From assembly GCA_029834535.1 (NCBI GenBank), contig JAQMWT010000066.1, forward strand, positions 59,749 to 123,748: a DNA stretch of 64,000 nt. Direction: 5' to 3'. How positions within the stretch are numbered: position 1 is the first letter of the stretch; every line of letters begins with the position of its first letter. Shown piece by piece: positions 52,746 through 63,676 of this stretch. The DNA comes from Chrysophaeum taylorii. Lineage: Eukaryota > Sar > Pelagophyceae > Pelagomonadales > Pelagomonadaceae. The notes beneath the pieces are model-generated. The model had not been told where the DNA came from. It worked only from the letters and a program-made list of their open reading frames with translations, and made no database searches. A program made the translations under genes and the position numbers.

Positions 52746-53187
52746 AATCGGACCACGCGTATTGCACGCAATGGCTCAACATCATCTTCGCATCATCATC
52801 CAGATGCGGGTTGTCGGGAATTCCCACTTCTCGAACAACCTTTTCGACTTCTTCCTTCGTCGGAATTACGACTTTCATCGCACCATTGTCCTTGACGTGC
52901 TCGGGAGTCTGCGGTAACGGTACACCGTCCGCATCGCGCGGCGCATCCTTCCATGGGACATCGAACTTTTCTTCGTATTTGAACCTCACCTCAGGGTGGC
53001 TCTTATTGATCTTTTCACCTTTGACGCGCACATTCGGCTCGCTCCTTACTTTCGGCTCCTGTTCAGGTTCAGGATCCGGCGGAACGTCCACTTTTGATTG
53101 TCGGGGGGGGGGGCAGCAGAAAAAGCATGAGCCGTCCCCGGCGCATCTGTTGGAAGCGGAAGCATAGGGACTTCTGGCGGTTCCCAT
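52705..53187 (-). pseudogene. Element 1: acidic linker between methyltransferase and RT
   Basis: 160 codons, Lys/Glu/Pro-rich (VRVKGEKINKSHPEVRFKYE, PWKDAPRDADGVPLPQTPEH). It aligns closely with the equivalent stretch of element 2. It is separated from the methyltransferase frame by a long G homopolymer at 53101-53112, the probable frameshift site. Confidence 0.8.
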
Positions 53188-53998
53188 TTAGTGGGATCCT
53201 GGAGATCATCTTTTGACACCCACTTACGACACGAGTACGCGTATTTAACAGCGGAATCTGTACGTGACGAAAGGCGGGGTCGGAGATTCGCAAATACTGC
53301 TCAAAGGATCGATCTGTCGGGCTCAACGCGGTCGGCAGGACTTCGCCACTTTGGCGGAAACCTCTGGTCACGGAGTTGTGCAGATCGACTGCTAAAATCG
53401 CAAGAGTGTCCGGAGGGACGACAGACGCTAAATGTTTGAACGAATCTGCCTTAGGCAAGCTAGCCCAATCATTGTCCACCGGCATCGTGAGCAACTCGGC
53501 CGTCATCTCGAGAGTCAAAGGCTGAGTGTCCGAGCGATGCGGTCCCAAACGAAGAGGAACTCGCGTAACGGTGTAAGCCGTATCTGTTGCTTCTCGGGAC
53601 GAGCCGAGATTATTCAGCTGGAGCAGGTGGCGTTCATGAGCATAACCTAAAGCTGCAGCAAATTTTTGTTGCATGTTCACAAATGTCTTCGGAGCCTCTT
53701 GCAAGTGCAGTGGGTGACTGGAAACCAACAATCGCACGCGAGAGCTCATCAGAGTGGGCGTGATATCATGAAAATTGACGACGTACACGTAAGGGTGTAA
53801 ACGCGCTATATAAGAAATAATGGACGCCTCCTGTTCAATCAGCCACATCATGAAACCAGCGATTTTGCACAGCTTCATCGTCCAGTTAGTGGCCGTAACA
53901 CCCCTGCCAACATCTCTGGATGTCAAGTTGCAGAGTGCTGAATGAACGCGGGGTGGAGACGCTATACACATCGACGAAGACCATTCCGCTTCAGGCAT
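53069..53998 (-). pseudogene. Element 1: C5-methyltransferase-like domain, motifs IV-X
   Basis: 309 codons. In C5-MTase order: motif IV region CIASPPRVHSALCNLTSRD, with Arg where the catalytic Cys of PPC is expected; motif VI-like WLIEQEASII; motif VIII-like MSSRVRLLVSS; a target-recognition-sized variable stretch; motif IX-like LTLEMTAELLTMP; motif X-like LASVVPPDTLAILAVDL. A 1-nt frameshift at 53991-53998 parts it from motif I. No longer able to act as encoded. Confidence 0.75.
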
Positions 53999-55295
53999 TT
54001 GCCTTGATCAATCGGAGGGTCGAGTCATATAGTCCGCAGAGCGTGTGCTGAACCACAGGTATCTTCGGAAAATTCTTCTGATGAACCTTGTTGGCAGCTA
54101 TTGAAGAGTCAAGAGCAAGGACGACTCGAAACGACGTCCCGCACAACTCGTTCGCTCGTTGCAGTCCTAAAGTACTTCCTCCGGCGCCGCTAAAGAGTAA
54201 CACAACCTTGCGATACGTGATCGGCACCCAGTGGACCTTTTCAAACCCTCGGCGAATCTCACCTTCTGTAACTTCTCGGCATTTCTTTTCCTCCTCGTCA
54301 GTTCGTCGGTCGAAATCGTCGTTACCGAACGATTCTTGACGAGAATTCTTCTTCTTATCGGCAGAAGGAGACGCCTTCTGCACCGAGCTCAAAAGCATCG
54401 GTTCGGGAGCCGCATCGCCTTGAGTCAGATGGCCTGCGACCGAAACAGTGCATGATAGGTTAGCCTTGTTAGATTCGGCTTCACCATCCTTCGTTAAATC
54501 GTCGACCGTCTCAGCATTCAGCTCGTCATCAAAACGAACAATATCGCTCAAAGCAAGGACTTCACCTTGAGTAATCACGGTCGGCACATCCTGGGTAGAG
54601 GATATCGCCACTCGAGCTGCGAACTTATCATGATCCTCAGGAGAAGAACACATTCCATCGACTACCACGAGTTTCTCGTACCCAGAGGACGTAGCAACGA
54701 AAACTTGCCCGGTTTCCATGGGCTCTGAAAGAGCGACTGGCACGCAGTAGGTGCGCCCAGGCTCGACCTTCATCGTGCGCGCAGCATAGGCTATCACTTC
54801 ATAGGCATCGCTGTTCGAACTTTGAGAAGGCGTAACTGGAGGGACCCCCCAAGTCGTCGAAGCCCCCGCTCGTTTCGGCGGTGGACGCTGGAGGTCTTCA
54901 ATCTTGCACAAGCGAGCGTAGACTCGGTTCTCAACTGTGCTCAGGCTCTTTTGCATCGCATGGTGCTGTTGCCCATAAACCTGAACTACCTCGGGGTTGC
55001 GCTCGTCATAAAAACGCTCAGCTAATCGTTCATTTTCGCGACGTCTCCGCTCGAGGTCTTCACGAAGTCGACTTCGGGCTGCAGATCCGCGCTCAATCGT
55101 AACACGCTCGCCACGGTCCGGGGTCGTTGGACTCAACGGCGAAAAAATGGCAGTATCCGGAGGCACGTCAGGGGGGAAGTCAGCAACGTCGACTGCCTCG
55201 GCCTCTTTTAATTCACCTTCCTCGCGGCCTATCTCAGGGGCGGCGGGAAGAACTGGAGGAGATTCTTCCTCACGCACGTCTGCGTCTGTATCCAT
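53991..55295 (-). pseudogene. Element 1: gag/protease-side segment and methyltransferase motif I
   Basis: 434 codons. The N-part is acidic and Arg-rich; the middle (EVIAYAARTMKVEPGRTYCV, GQVFVATSSGYEKL, VPTVITQGEVLALSDIVRF) is a conserved domain shared with element 2, possibly dUTPase-like or structural in fold. The C-part starts the methyltransferase domain: VLLFSGAGGSTLGLQRANEL (motif I, SAM-binding FSGAGG) and VVLALDSS (motif II). It ends at a frameshift. Confidence 0.75.
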
Positions 55296-55630
55296 ACTGT
55301 ATCAAAATGTCGATGATGAATCTCGAAACACGTCCGGATCCGATCACTCGAAGTAGTCCACATTGATTCCAACAACGCTGTCTGTCGCTGTAAAAACAGC
55401 ACTCGCGGAATTCCTATCCGCTGGCAATTCAAAAATGCCCGTGGGTAGCGATCCCACTCGCTAAACAGCTTCCGCCGTTCAGCTATACCAAAATCAATTC
55501 CCGGGAAACTGCGCTGCGATGTCAAACTCGCACGCGTGTTCGTCGTCACTCGGATCGCACGAACACAAACAACGTTCGCGTATATTCTCAACGCAAACCG
55601 GTCCACTGGAACTCCGTGTGCTTGATCAGG

Positions 55631-55966
55631 TGTGGCGTAAGGAGAATTTTCGGGGCTACCTGGCGTGCCTTCGAATCCTGGCTCGCCGATCGCGTCCGTG
55701 CCCTTGGTGGGATCACTGGACGAGGATGGCCGTTCTCCCGCCACGCGACCACAAACAACTCCTGCGCCTGGTCCTCTCAACTTGAGGATCGGCTGTTGCT
55801 TTATGATCAAGGATAATCGAAATCAGAAATCAGGGTGACATATGTCACGGAAAAGGAAGATGATGTCATAGAAAACTCTGACATCATCGGAACGGAGTAG
55901 GGTGCCCCTGAAAAGGGGGGGCCCTAGAAGAGGGGTAAGCCTTTGGAGGCGGGAGTTGCCGCCACA
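55631..55966 (-). repeat. 3' LTR of element 2 (336 bp)
   Basis: Bounded by TGTGGCG and CGCCACA, a perfect 7-bp terminal inverted repeat. On the minus strand it contains an open frame from 55810 (MIIKQQPILKLRGPG) that leaves the LTR in the frame corresponding to gag (SPENSPYAT). Confidence 0.93.
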
Positions 55967-56006
55967 GGACTCCCCTGGTAAGAATTCGAGCTGCCCCAGC
56001 GAGGTG

Positions 56007-57641
56007 CTAGCGCGAGGAGCGCGGCTTCGCCTTACGAGCATCTCGTGAACGAATCTTCTGGTAAACGCGGGTGATGATCGGTTCAGGAACTCGACCACTG
56101 CGTAAAGTAAACTTGGGGACCAACACGTCAATCTCGTGCGGAGCGAAATCCGTGACACAAGGAGTTGTGTTGGAGGAAATTCGGGACTTGTCGGTGAAAC
56201 TTCGACCTTCAACGTCCTTGAATTCGGGCTTGAGCCTGCGGTGCGAAAGGTGAGAGGTCGGCTTGAAATAAGCGACATCATCATTCGGACCCAAATCGGA
56301 ATAGAAATGTAGAGCGACACGATCATTTTGGTAATCGTAAGGCTCGTAAACTTCGGCAACATAAATCTTCTTGCGCCAATCAGAGCGCTTCCGGTCAGGA
56401 ATCCGGAAAACAACAAACTTACCGTGCTGATAATCATCACGGAAGGTTTCTTCGGGTTTGCGGATGGTTTGATCAACGATCGGAGGTACCATCACCGGCG
56501 TGATCTGACTTACATGAACACGTCGTTCTTCGGGCGGAGAGTCGAGAGACTCAATCCTATAGGTGACCGGGGAGAGGCGTTCCTTGATGATAAACGGCCC
56601 TCGCCATTCCGGTCGAAGTTTGTTCTGAAGGAAAGGGATGTAGAGCAAAACGTGCGATCCTTCCTTGTATTCAACATCAACATGATCAGCATTGTAAGCC
56701 AATCGCTGTTTCTTCAAAGCTTTATCACGAGCCTCGCGGACGATCTTTGTATAATATTTTAATCGTTCGCGAGTCTCGGCGACTGCATCAGAGCGAGTCT
56801 TCGGCAATAATTGTGTATCAAAATCCATGAGCGTGTAGTCAGTCGGTAGCATCGGCTGACGGTTCAGGCGTAGCATAAAGGGAGAAATCTGCGTGCCTGG
56901 AATAAACTTGCGGTTGTAGCAAAACGCAATATAATGAGCAAAGTCAGGCCAATCCGTGATGTTCCGGCCTTGAAGGCAAGCACGGAGGAAGGCCTTGATA
57001 AATCGGTTGACGCGCTCAGCCGGGTTCGACTGGGCATGATAAGGAATCGTAGTTTGGTATCGTGTGTTGAAGAGATGGCAAAACTCGCGCATCAACTTGT
57101 TCACGAACTCTTTACCGTTGTCGGTACGAATCATCTGGGGCAAGTAGCCCTTGAGGAGAATGTTAATGACAAAAGACTCGAGGACAGACTCCGCGGTCTT
57201 ATCGTTCAAAACATCCAGAATCAAGAAATGCGAGAACGGATCAAAAAATACTAGAAGATACGTCTCGGGACCAGCGCTGGGCAAGGGTCCAAATAAATCC
57301 ATGCAAAGAACAGCACCATCACCATCGTAGACGGGCTGCTGCAAGAGTCCAGCTCGTTTCGGCTCAGGCGTACGAGCTTTCTGACAAACTAAGCATTCAG
57401 CAATGAAGACTCCAACTTCGTTCGACATGTGGGGCCACCAAAATCGTTCTTGGATAGCCTGGACAGTACTGTGACGTCCCATATGACCACCGTTAACCGG
57501 AGTGTCATGATAAAGTCGAATAATGCGTTTGCGCAACGTAGCAGGTGCAACAATCATCGGGTGCAAATCAGCAGAAATGCGTCTGACCTTGGGCCATTCG
57601 GTAGCGAATATCCTCGCAAGTAGCATCAGATTCTTGCTCAC
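56007..57641 (-). pseudogene. Element 2: integrase and C-terminal extension
   Basis: 544 codons. HHCC zinc site (YHDTPVNGGHMGR ... CLVCQKAR), DDE core (MDLFGPLPSAGPETY, IRTDNGKEFVNK, NPAERVNRFIK), GPY/F-like module (GSHVLLYIPFLQ) and the extension GKFVVFRIPDRKRSDW with RVALHFYSDLGP. The upstream 25 or so residues present in element 1 are deleted with a frame change near 57.6 kb. The integrase itself is open. Confidence 0.88.
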
Positions 57642-60530
57642 GTGCGATCTCAGCGAGCGTCATATTATCGGGTATCTTATCGATATAATCTTTGTAAGCG
57701 GCTGCGTCCTTGAAGATCTGTGGCTCATCACGCGCACGGTTCTTCCGCCGTTGTCTCGTCGCGTGAGACGTAGCCAATTTCATCGGATCCTTTTCAGGGT
57801 CTTCGTCTCCGTCTTCCGGCAGTTCGGTCGTGATAAACGACATTATGAAGTGGCAGCCAGAGACGGGAACTCCTCGGTCATCAACAGGTCGGGGAAGCTC
57901 TTGGAACACTAAATACGCGTGGTTCAAAGGTTCTCCAAACTCGTCAGTCTCGATGACATGATCTATCGGGTTGCGGGAGATACAGTCAGGGATACTCATT
58001 CCCGGTGACTTTCCCGGCTTGTAACCAAGTTCAGGGTCAAAATTGGCGAGGCGCATCGCCCAACGAGCAAGCTGCCCAGACGAGTGCGTCGCCTTACGTA
58101 AAAACGTCAAATTTCGGTGATCGGTCTCCAAAACAGTCCGGTGCCCTTCAATGTAGGCTCGAAAGTGCTCTAGAGATAGTATAGCTGCCAGCAGCTCTAG
58201 CCGACGGGGCTCATAATTTCGCATCTCCTTCGGCACAGCTCGGCTCCAGTATTCAATTACTCGTTCTTCTCGAGTCACTCTTCCGGCATCGTCCTTGACT
58301 TCGACAATTTGGAAGAGATATGGTCCAAGTCCATCCTTGGAAGCATCGGATCGGATCTGAAAAGGCAGATCATAATCGGCGTGGTAGACTCCACGGGAAT
58401 CAACCAAAGCTTCAATAATCGTATCCCAAGCTTTCTGACACTCGGGCGTCCACTCGAACTTTACACCTTCAAGGCATAATCGTCTTAACGGTTCCACAAT
58501 CTTCGAGTAGCCCTTCACATATCGCCGGCAGTAATTACTCATGCCGATGAAAGAGCGTATCTGGGTCTTCGGGGAAGTATTCGGTAAAGTACCTGGAATC
58601 GGCATCTTCTGCAGTGCTTCCAGCGTCTTTGGATTCGGCTTCAAGCCTTCTGGGGTAGAAATGTGTCCCAGAAATTCTATATCATCCTTGAGAAGGTGGA
58701 ACTTCGAGGTTCGACCGCTGTACCCTCTCTGTGCCAAATGACACATCACTTCGATCAAAACTTGTAAATGTCGATGAAGATCGTCGGATCCCATCATAAT
58801 ATCGTCAACAAACGCAACCAAGTCTTGATACATCCATTTCGAAAGGTCGCTCGCCATTTGCTTGCAGAAAAGAGCTCCGGCTGTCTTCACCCCTAGAGGT
58901 AATCGCAAGAAACTGTGAGCGCCAAGTGGGCTAACCATCGTGACAGCGTCCTGCGCTGCCGTATCCAGACGAAGGTTGTGGTATCCCCACCTAATATCAA
59001 TGCATGTCCGCCATCGTCTCATCGCGAGAAAGGCTAAAGCATCATCTTGTCGAATGTTTGGCCAACTGTCATTGACCAATTGATCGTTGAGCTGACGTAA
59101 GTCAACTGCAGCACGGAACGCGTTGGACGTTCCAATCTCAGCTCCTTTCTTCGGAAGCATCAACACAGGAAAGCCCCAAGGTGAGTTGGCCGGACGAATG
59201 ACTCCATCCCGGCACCACTCGCTGATCTGCTTGCGGAGACAATCGAGCTTCGCAGGCGTCAATCGGTAGGGCGTCATCTTAATCGGTCGCGGATTCGCGT
59301 CTTTGAATCGTAGAGACACAGGAGGCGAGTCCACAGGTCTCATAATCGGGTCGAAAAAGGCCCAAGAATATTGCACACAGTGACGGAGCATCAGTTTCGC
59401 CTCATCGTCTAAGTGCGGGTTGTCAGGAATTCCCAGCTCCTGCACAACCTTGTCAACTTCTTCCTTCGTAGGAATTTTAACTTTCATTGCTTCGTTGTCC
59501 TTGACATGCTCAGGAGTCTGCGGCAGTGGTGCACCCTCGACATCGCGCGGCGCATCTTTCCATGGCACATCGAACTTTTTCTCGTATTTTAGCTTCACTT
59601 CCGGGTGGCTTTTGTTGATCCTCTCGCCTTTGACACGAACACTCGGCTCGCTCTTAATCTTCGGTTCCCGATCTCGCTCAGGATCTGGCGGAACGTCTAA
59701 ATTTGGTTGTCGGGGGGGCCCAGCAGAAGAAGCATGAGACGTCCCCGGCTCATCTGTTGCAGGCGGAATCAACGGTACCTCTGGAGGTTTCCATTTGGTG
59801 TGATCTTGAAGATCATCAGTCGACACCCATTGTATGACACGTGTGCGCGTGTTTAACAGCGGAACTTGTACGTGACGAAGGGTGGTTTCATCAATTTGTA
59901 AATAATAATCAAACGGTCGGTCTGCAGGACTCAACGCTGACGGCAAAGCTTCGCCGCTCAGGTGAAATTCCTTGGTCACAGAGTTGTGCAGATCGAGCAT
60001 TAATAAGGCCATCGTGTCAGGTGGCACGACGGACGCCAAGTGTTTCAACGAGGTCGTCCTGGAGAAGCCGGCCCAATCAAAATCAGGGGGCATTGTCAGC
60101 AACTCCGAAGTCATTTCCAGATTCAGAGATCTGTAATCGGAACGGTGCGGTCCTACGCGAAGCGGGACACGCGTAACAGTATAAGCTGCGTCTGTCGCGG
60201 CTCGTGATGATCCTAAATTGTTCATCTGAAGTAAATGTCGTTCGTCGGCGTAACCAAGTGCTGCGGCGAACTTCTGTTGCATATTCTTGCAAGTCTTTGG
60301 AACTGCACGCAAATGGAGCGGATGGCTGGAAACCAACAATCGCACGCGACAGCTCATCAAACTGGGAGTTATGTCGTAAAAATTGACGACGTATACGTAC
60401 GGGTGCAAACGTGTAACGTAAGAAATAATCGAAGCCTCCTGCTCTATCAACCACATGAAGAAACCAGCCATCTTGCATAATTTCATCGTCCAGTGGGTAG
60501 CGGTAACTCCTTCCCAACATCTCTGGAAGT
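57568..60530 (-). pseudogene. Element 2: methyltransferase C-half, linker, RT and RNase H
   Basis: One long open frame (in-frame real homology from about 60530). It starts within the methyltransferase (WLIEQEASIISYVTRLHP, SCRVRLLVSSHPLHL, LNLEMTSELLTMP, LASVVPPDTMALLMLDL). A linker follows, then RT with RAAVDLRQLND, WRTCIDIRWGYHNL and LVAFVDDIMMGS, and RNase H with IRSDASKDGLGPYLFQ and LETDHRNLTFL. This part is intact and in better condition than in element 1. Confidence 0.88.
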
Positions 60531-60910
60531 CAAGTTGCACAGAGCGGAGTGTACGCAGGGTGGCGACGCGACACACATCGACGACGACCATTCCGCGTAG
60601 GGTAAATAAGATTCGATCAACCGTAAGGTTGTAACATAGCGACCACACAATGTGTGCTGCACCACAGGAATATTCGGAAAGTTCTTGTGGTGGATCTGGT
60701 TGGCGGTGTCCGACGCATCGAGTGCTAGCACGACTCGAAACGACGTCCCACACGTTTCGTTGGCTCGTTGGAGACCTAAAGTACTGCCTCCGGCTCCACT
60801 GAACAGCATCCCCACCTTGCGATAAGTGATTGGAAGCCATTGAACCTTTTCATATCGGCGGCGGATCTCCGCTTCGGTGATCTCGCGGCATTTCTTTTCA
60901 TCTTTTCTGA
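60483..60910 (-). pseudogene. Element 2: methyltransferase N-half, motifs I-IV
   Basis: Carries motif I MLFSGAGGSTLGLQRANE, motif II VVLALDAS and motif IV CVASPPCVHSALCNLTSRD with the Pro-Pro-Cys catalytic triplet intact; the usual following Gln is Val. The frame is left of the gag frame by a shift near 60.91 kb and right of the C-half by a one-base deletion near 60.53 kb. Repairing two single-base events would restore continuity, which indicates recent loss. Confidence 0.75.
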
Positions 60911-63640
60911 CCTTCGAGCGAAATCGTCGCTGCCTTCAGGTCGTTTGAGGGTGGACTTGTCCGTCATAGCGGTCATAGCGTCCTTCTGCACCGTGCTCAG
61001 CAGCATCGGCGGGGGAGATTCGTCGCATCGCGTCAAATGACTAGCGACAGAAACGGTGAAAGAAAGGTTCCCCTTGTCGTATCCTTCTTCACATTCTTTC
61101 GTAAGTTCGTTGATCGTAGAGACGTTCAACTCATCTTCGTACCTAACGATATCACCAATCGCAAGGGCTTCGCCTTGAGTGACGATCGTCGGCACTTCTT
61201 CCGTGGCAGTAATTGCCACCCGAGCAGCGGACCGGTCGCGCTCTTCGCCAGAAGAACACATTCCTTCGACAACTCCCAACTGCTCGTTCTCAGCAAACGT
61301 AGCGACGAAAACCTGTCCTTTTTCCATAGGCTTCGACAAAATAACCGGTAGATTGTACGTTCGACCGGGCTCGATTTGAATCGTGCGCGCGGCATAAGCG
61401 ATTACTTCGCGCGCGTCTTCTCCCGGAGCTGGGGAGAATTTGGTCGTAGCATGTCCCCGCGTAGCCATGGCTACCGTACGTTCCGGCGGCGGGCTTCGGA
61501 GATCTTTAATCGTGCTCAAACGAGCATAAACTCGAGTCTTGACCAGGTCGAGACTCTGCCGAAAGGCATCGTGTTGATGATTGTAAATCGGTACGGTTAT
61601 CGGATTCCGATCGTAATTAGACCGGAAGGTCACGATTGGTGCATCGACTCGTTCATCCTTAACTTTAATCTTCTTGCGCCCGTAGACGACTTGGGTTCGA
61701 CAAAAACAGATCCGATCATGGGGAAAATCCACAATGGCTCCTAAAACTCGTATATCGCGCCCTCCCAACAGGAACAGATAATTCGTATCTGCTACAATAG
61801 CAACAATGGGAGCGGCAAAGTCATCGGCGAAAGCGACCCGAAGGGCGATCCAACGATGGATCGTCGTCGTATTCAATCCTGATCCGTACAGCTTGCGCTT
61901 AATCGGAAGTTCGCCTTCATCGAAAATCAACTGATCTCTGGTCAACTTTTTGACCATTTCTCGGCAAATATAAGAAACATCTGCCATTCCATCGACACCA
62001 ATGGTTGTCGAGAATTTCGGTCCGTCACGATTCCTGTAGATGTGACAGGCTATAAACGTTAAAGTACCCGTATCTAAGCAACTGAGGGTAATCAAATCAT
62101 CTTCGATCGTCTTGCCATCTCGCGGCGTCAACGAAGTGTGAGCACATCGGGCTCTGAATCGCTCGTCTCCGGGGTTGGGCATCGATACCGCGGCTTGAGC
62201 TTTCGTATTATCTGTTGTTGGCGTCTTCGCCATAATGCTCGCGGAAGCCTCTTTATCTGGCGGCTTTCGCTCTTCCTCCAAGACAATCTCCGAGGGAATC
62301 TGTGCTGGTAGGGGATCCTGGTCTTCGTAGTTCACGGAAGCAAAGGACCCCTCCCATAAATCATTCATTTCGTCTTTCCAGACTGCATCTGTAAATTCAT
62401 TCGTCGCCTGCTGATCCTCATCAGCATCGGCGATCGGTTCCATGTCAGCTGCGGCTTTGAGTCTGCAGCTGCGCGGTTGTTCTGGTGGCTTCTTCAGCAA
62501 GAAATTCCGAGCTTTCGTCCACCAATCCTGCAGGTTCCACATCTGCTCGTCTTCGTCACACTTGAGAACGCTGCTTATCTTCTTCATAAATCTATCCTTT
62601 TCTTCCGGCGGCGTATCCGTGTCTCGATCCGTAGTAATCGAAACCGTTTCGGGGGGGTCCGCAGGAAAAGATGGCGTCGTCCCCGACGTCAACTCTATCG
62701 TAAAATCGTCGTCTGCCATACTCGCGCTTGTCATAGTCTCATCCGACGAATGCGCGCCCGAGCTATCACTGCAGAAATTCATGTCTGGCTCACAGCCAGT
62801 TCGGTCGCCAACGGTCGTCTCTGGAGGGTCCAAAGATAAGCCGATGGCATCGAGGGCTTCCTCATCAAAAATAAACGGTGGGTCGTCCATGGACGACTCG
62901 TCCAATAACGTTAACGTAGACACTGGTTCACAGAGTGTAGCTTCTTCATCTTCCGAATCTGAATCGCCTTCCCAGTATCGTGTAGCTTCAAGTTCCTCGC
63001 TCGAATCTTCGAGCTCATCGCTCGACATCTGCTCATAAATCTGTGCCAAAGACCGACGATTGGTCAGCACGTCGTTGGGTGGCTCGTCCATCGGTGGGCG
63101 AGCAAGATCTTCGAATGCGGCCGCGGCAAGGGCGTCGGCTGCGTCGTCGGTGCGGGTGTCCGTGTTCGGGTACACCGTCACTCCTAATGGTAACTGTTGA
63201 CCGCAAGGGGTCGTAAATGTGAACGTTGCAGACGACTGTCCCGAGTCTTCTCGGTAACGACCATCGTCTGAATCTCGATCGCGAGATCTTCGTCGCCGGC
63301 GGCGGCGTGAATGTCGGCTGGAGCTCCTGCTATCTTTCCGTCGGCGCTGGCACGAGCTACTACGGCTCTTGTCGTGGCGTCGGGGGCTCCTGCTATCTCG
63401 ACGGCCTGTTCGTGTCGAAGACGATCGGCCGTGTCTATCTGTTAAGTGCTGCACGGTACTCATAACCGTGGTTAGCTGCGTGCTCATATCATTGAGTCTG
63501 CTCTGAATATCGTGAGCAGCGCTCGAACCGAAGGTGGCATTAGAACTACCGTCGTCACGCGAATGATTATCTTTCCTTTGTCGGCTCTCCCATCGTCCTC
63601 GCGAGATGGGCTTTCTGCCGTCTTTGATGTATTTGCACAT
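60776..63640 (-). pseudogene. Element 2: gag-like RS-rich and protease-like polyprotein part
   Basis: 954 codons. An Arg/Ser-rich, SR-protein-like segment lies near residues 70-130, followed by long acidic low-complexity sequence. No CCHC zinc knuckle was seen. Near residues 590-700 a retropepsin-like region reads GVDGMADVSYICREMV, in place of the usual D-S/T-G-A, then VAIVADTNYLFLLGGRDIRV. A conserved domain with element 1 (EVIAYAARTIQIEPGRTY) follows. The frame ends shortly after shifting out of the methyltransferase frame. The real start may lie in the LTR. Confidence 0.7.
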
Positions 63641-63676
63641 CGCTACATAATAGTCGTCGGGCTCGCCTCCACCACC

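Larger units (their letters stand above)
48784..55630 (-). mobile_element. Ty3/gypsy-type LTR retrotransposon 1 with DNA methyltransferase domain, degenerate and interrupted
   Basis: Minus-strand element. Its 3' LTR (low coordinate) is at about 48784-49314. Coding parts run from 55295 down to 49345: a gag/protease-side segment, a C5-methyltransferase-like domain, an acidic linker, RT, RNase H, integrase and a C-terminal extension. At least three frameshifts and two in-frame stops break it. Its 5' part is missing: at 55631 it abuts the LTR of element 2, which suggests element 2 inserted into it and that the remainder lies beyond the window. Confidence 0.85.

Noticed and set aside
55229-55810. 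193-codon frame across the LTR/element 1 junction as a separate gene
   Set aside because: It is the LTR gag-entry frame reading by chance into element 1 sequence.
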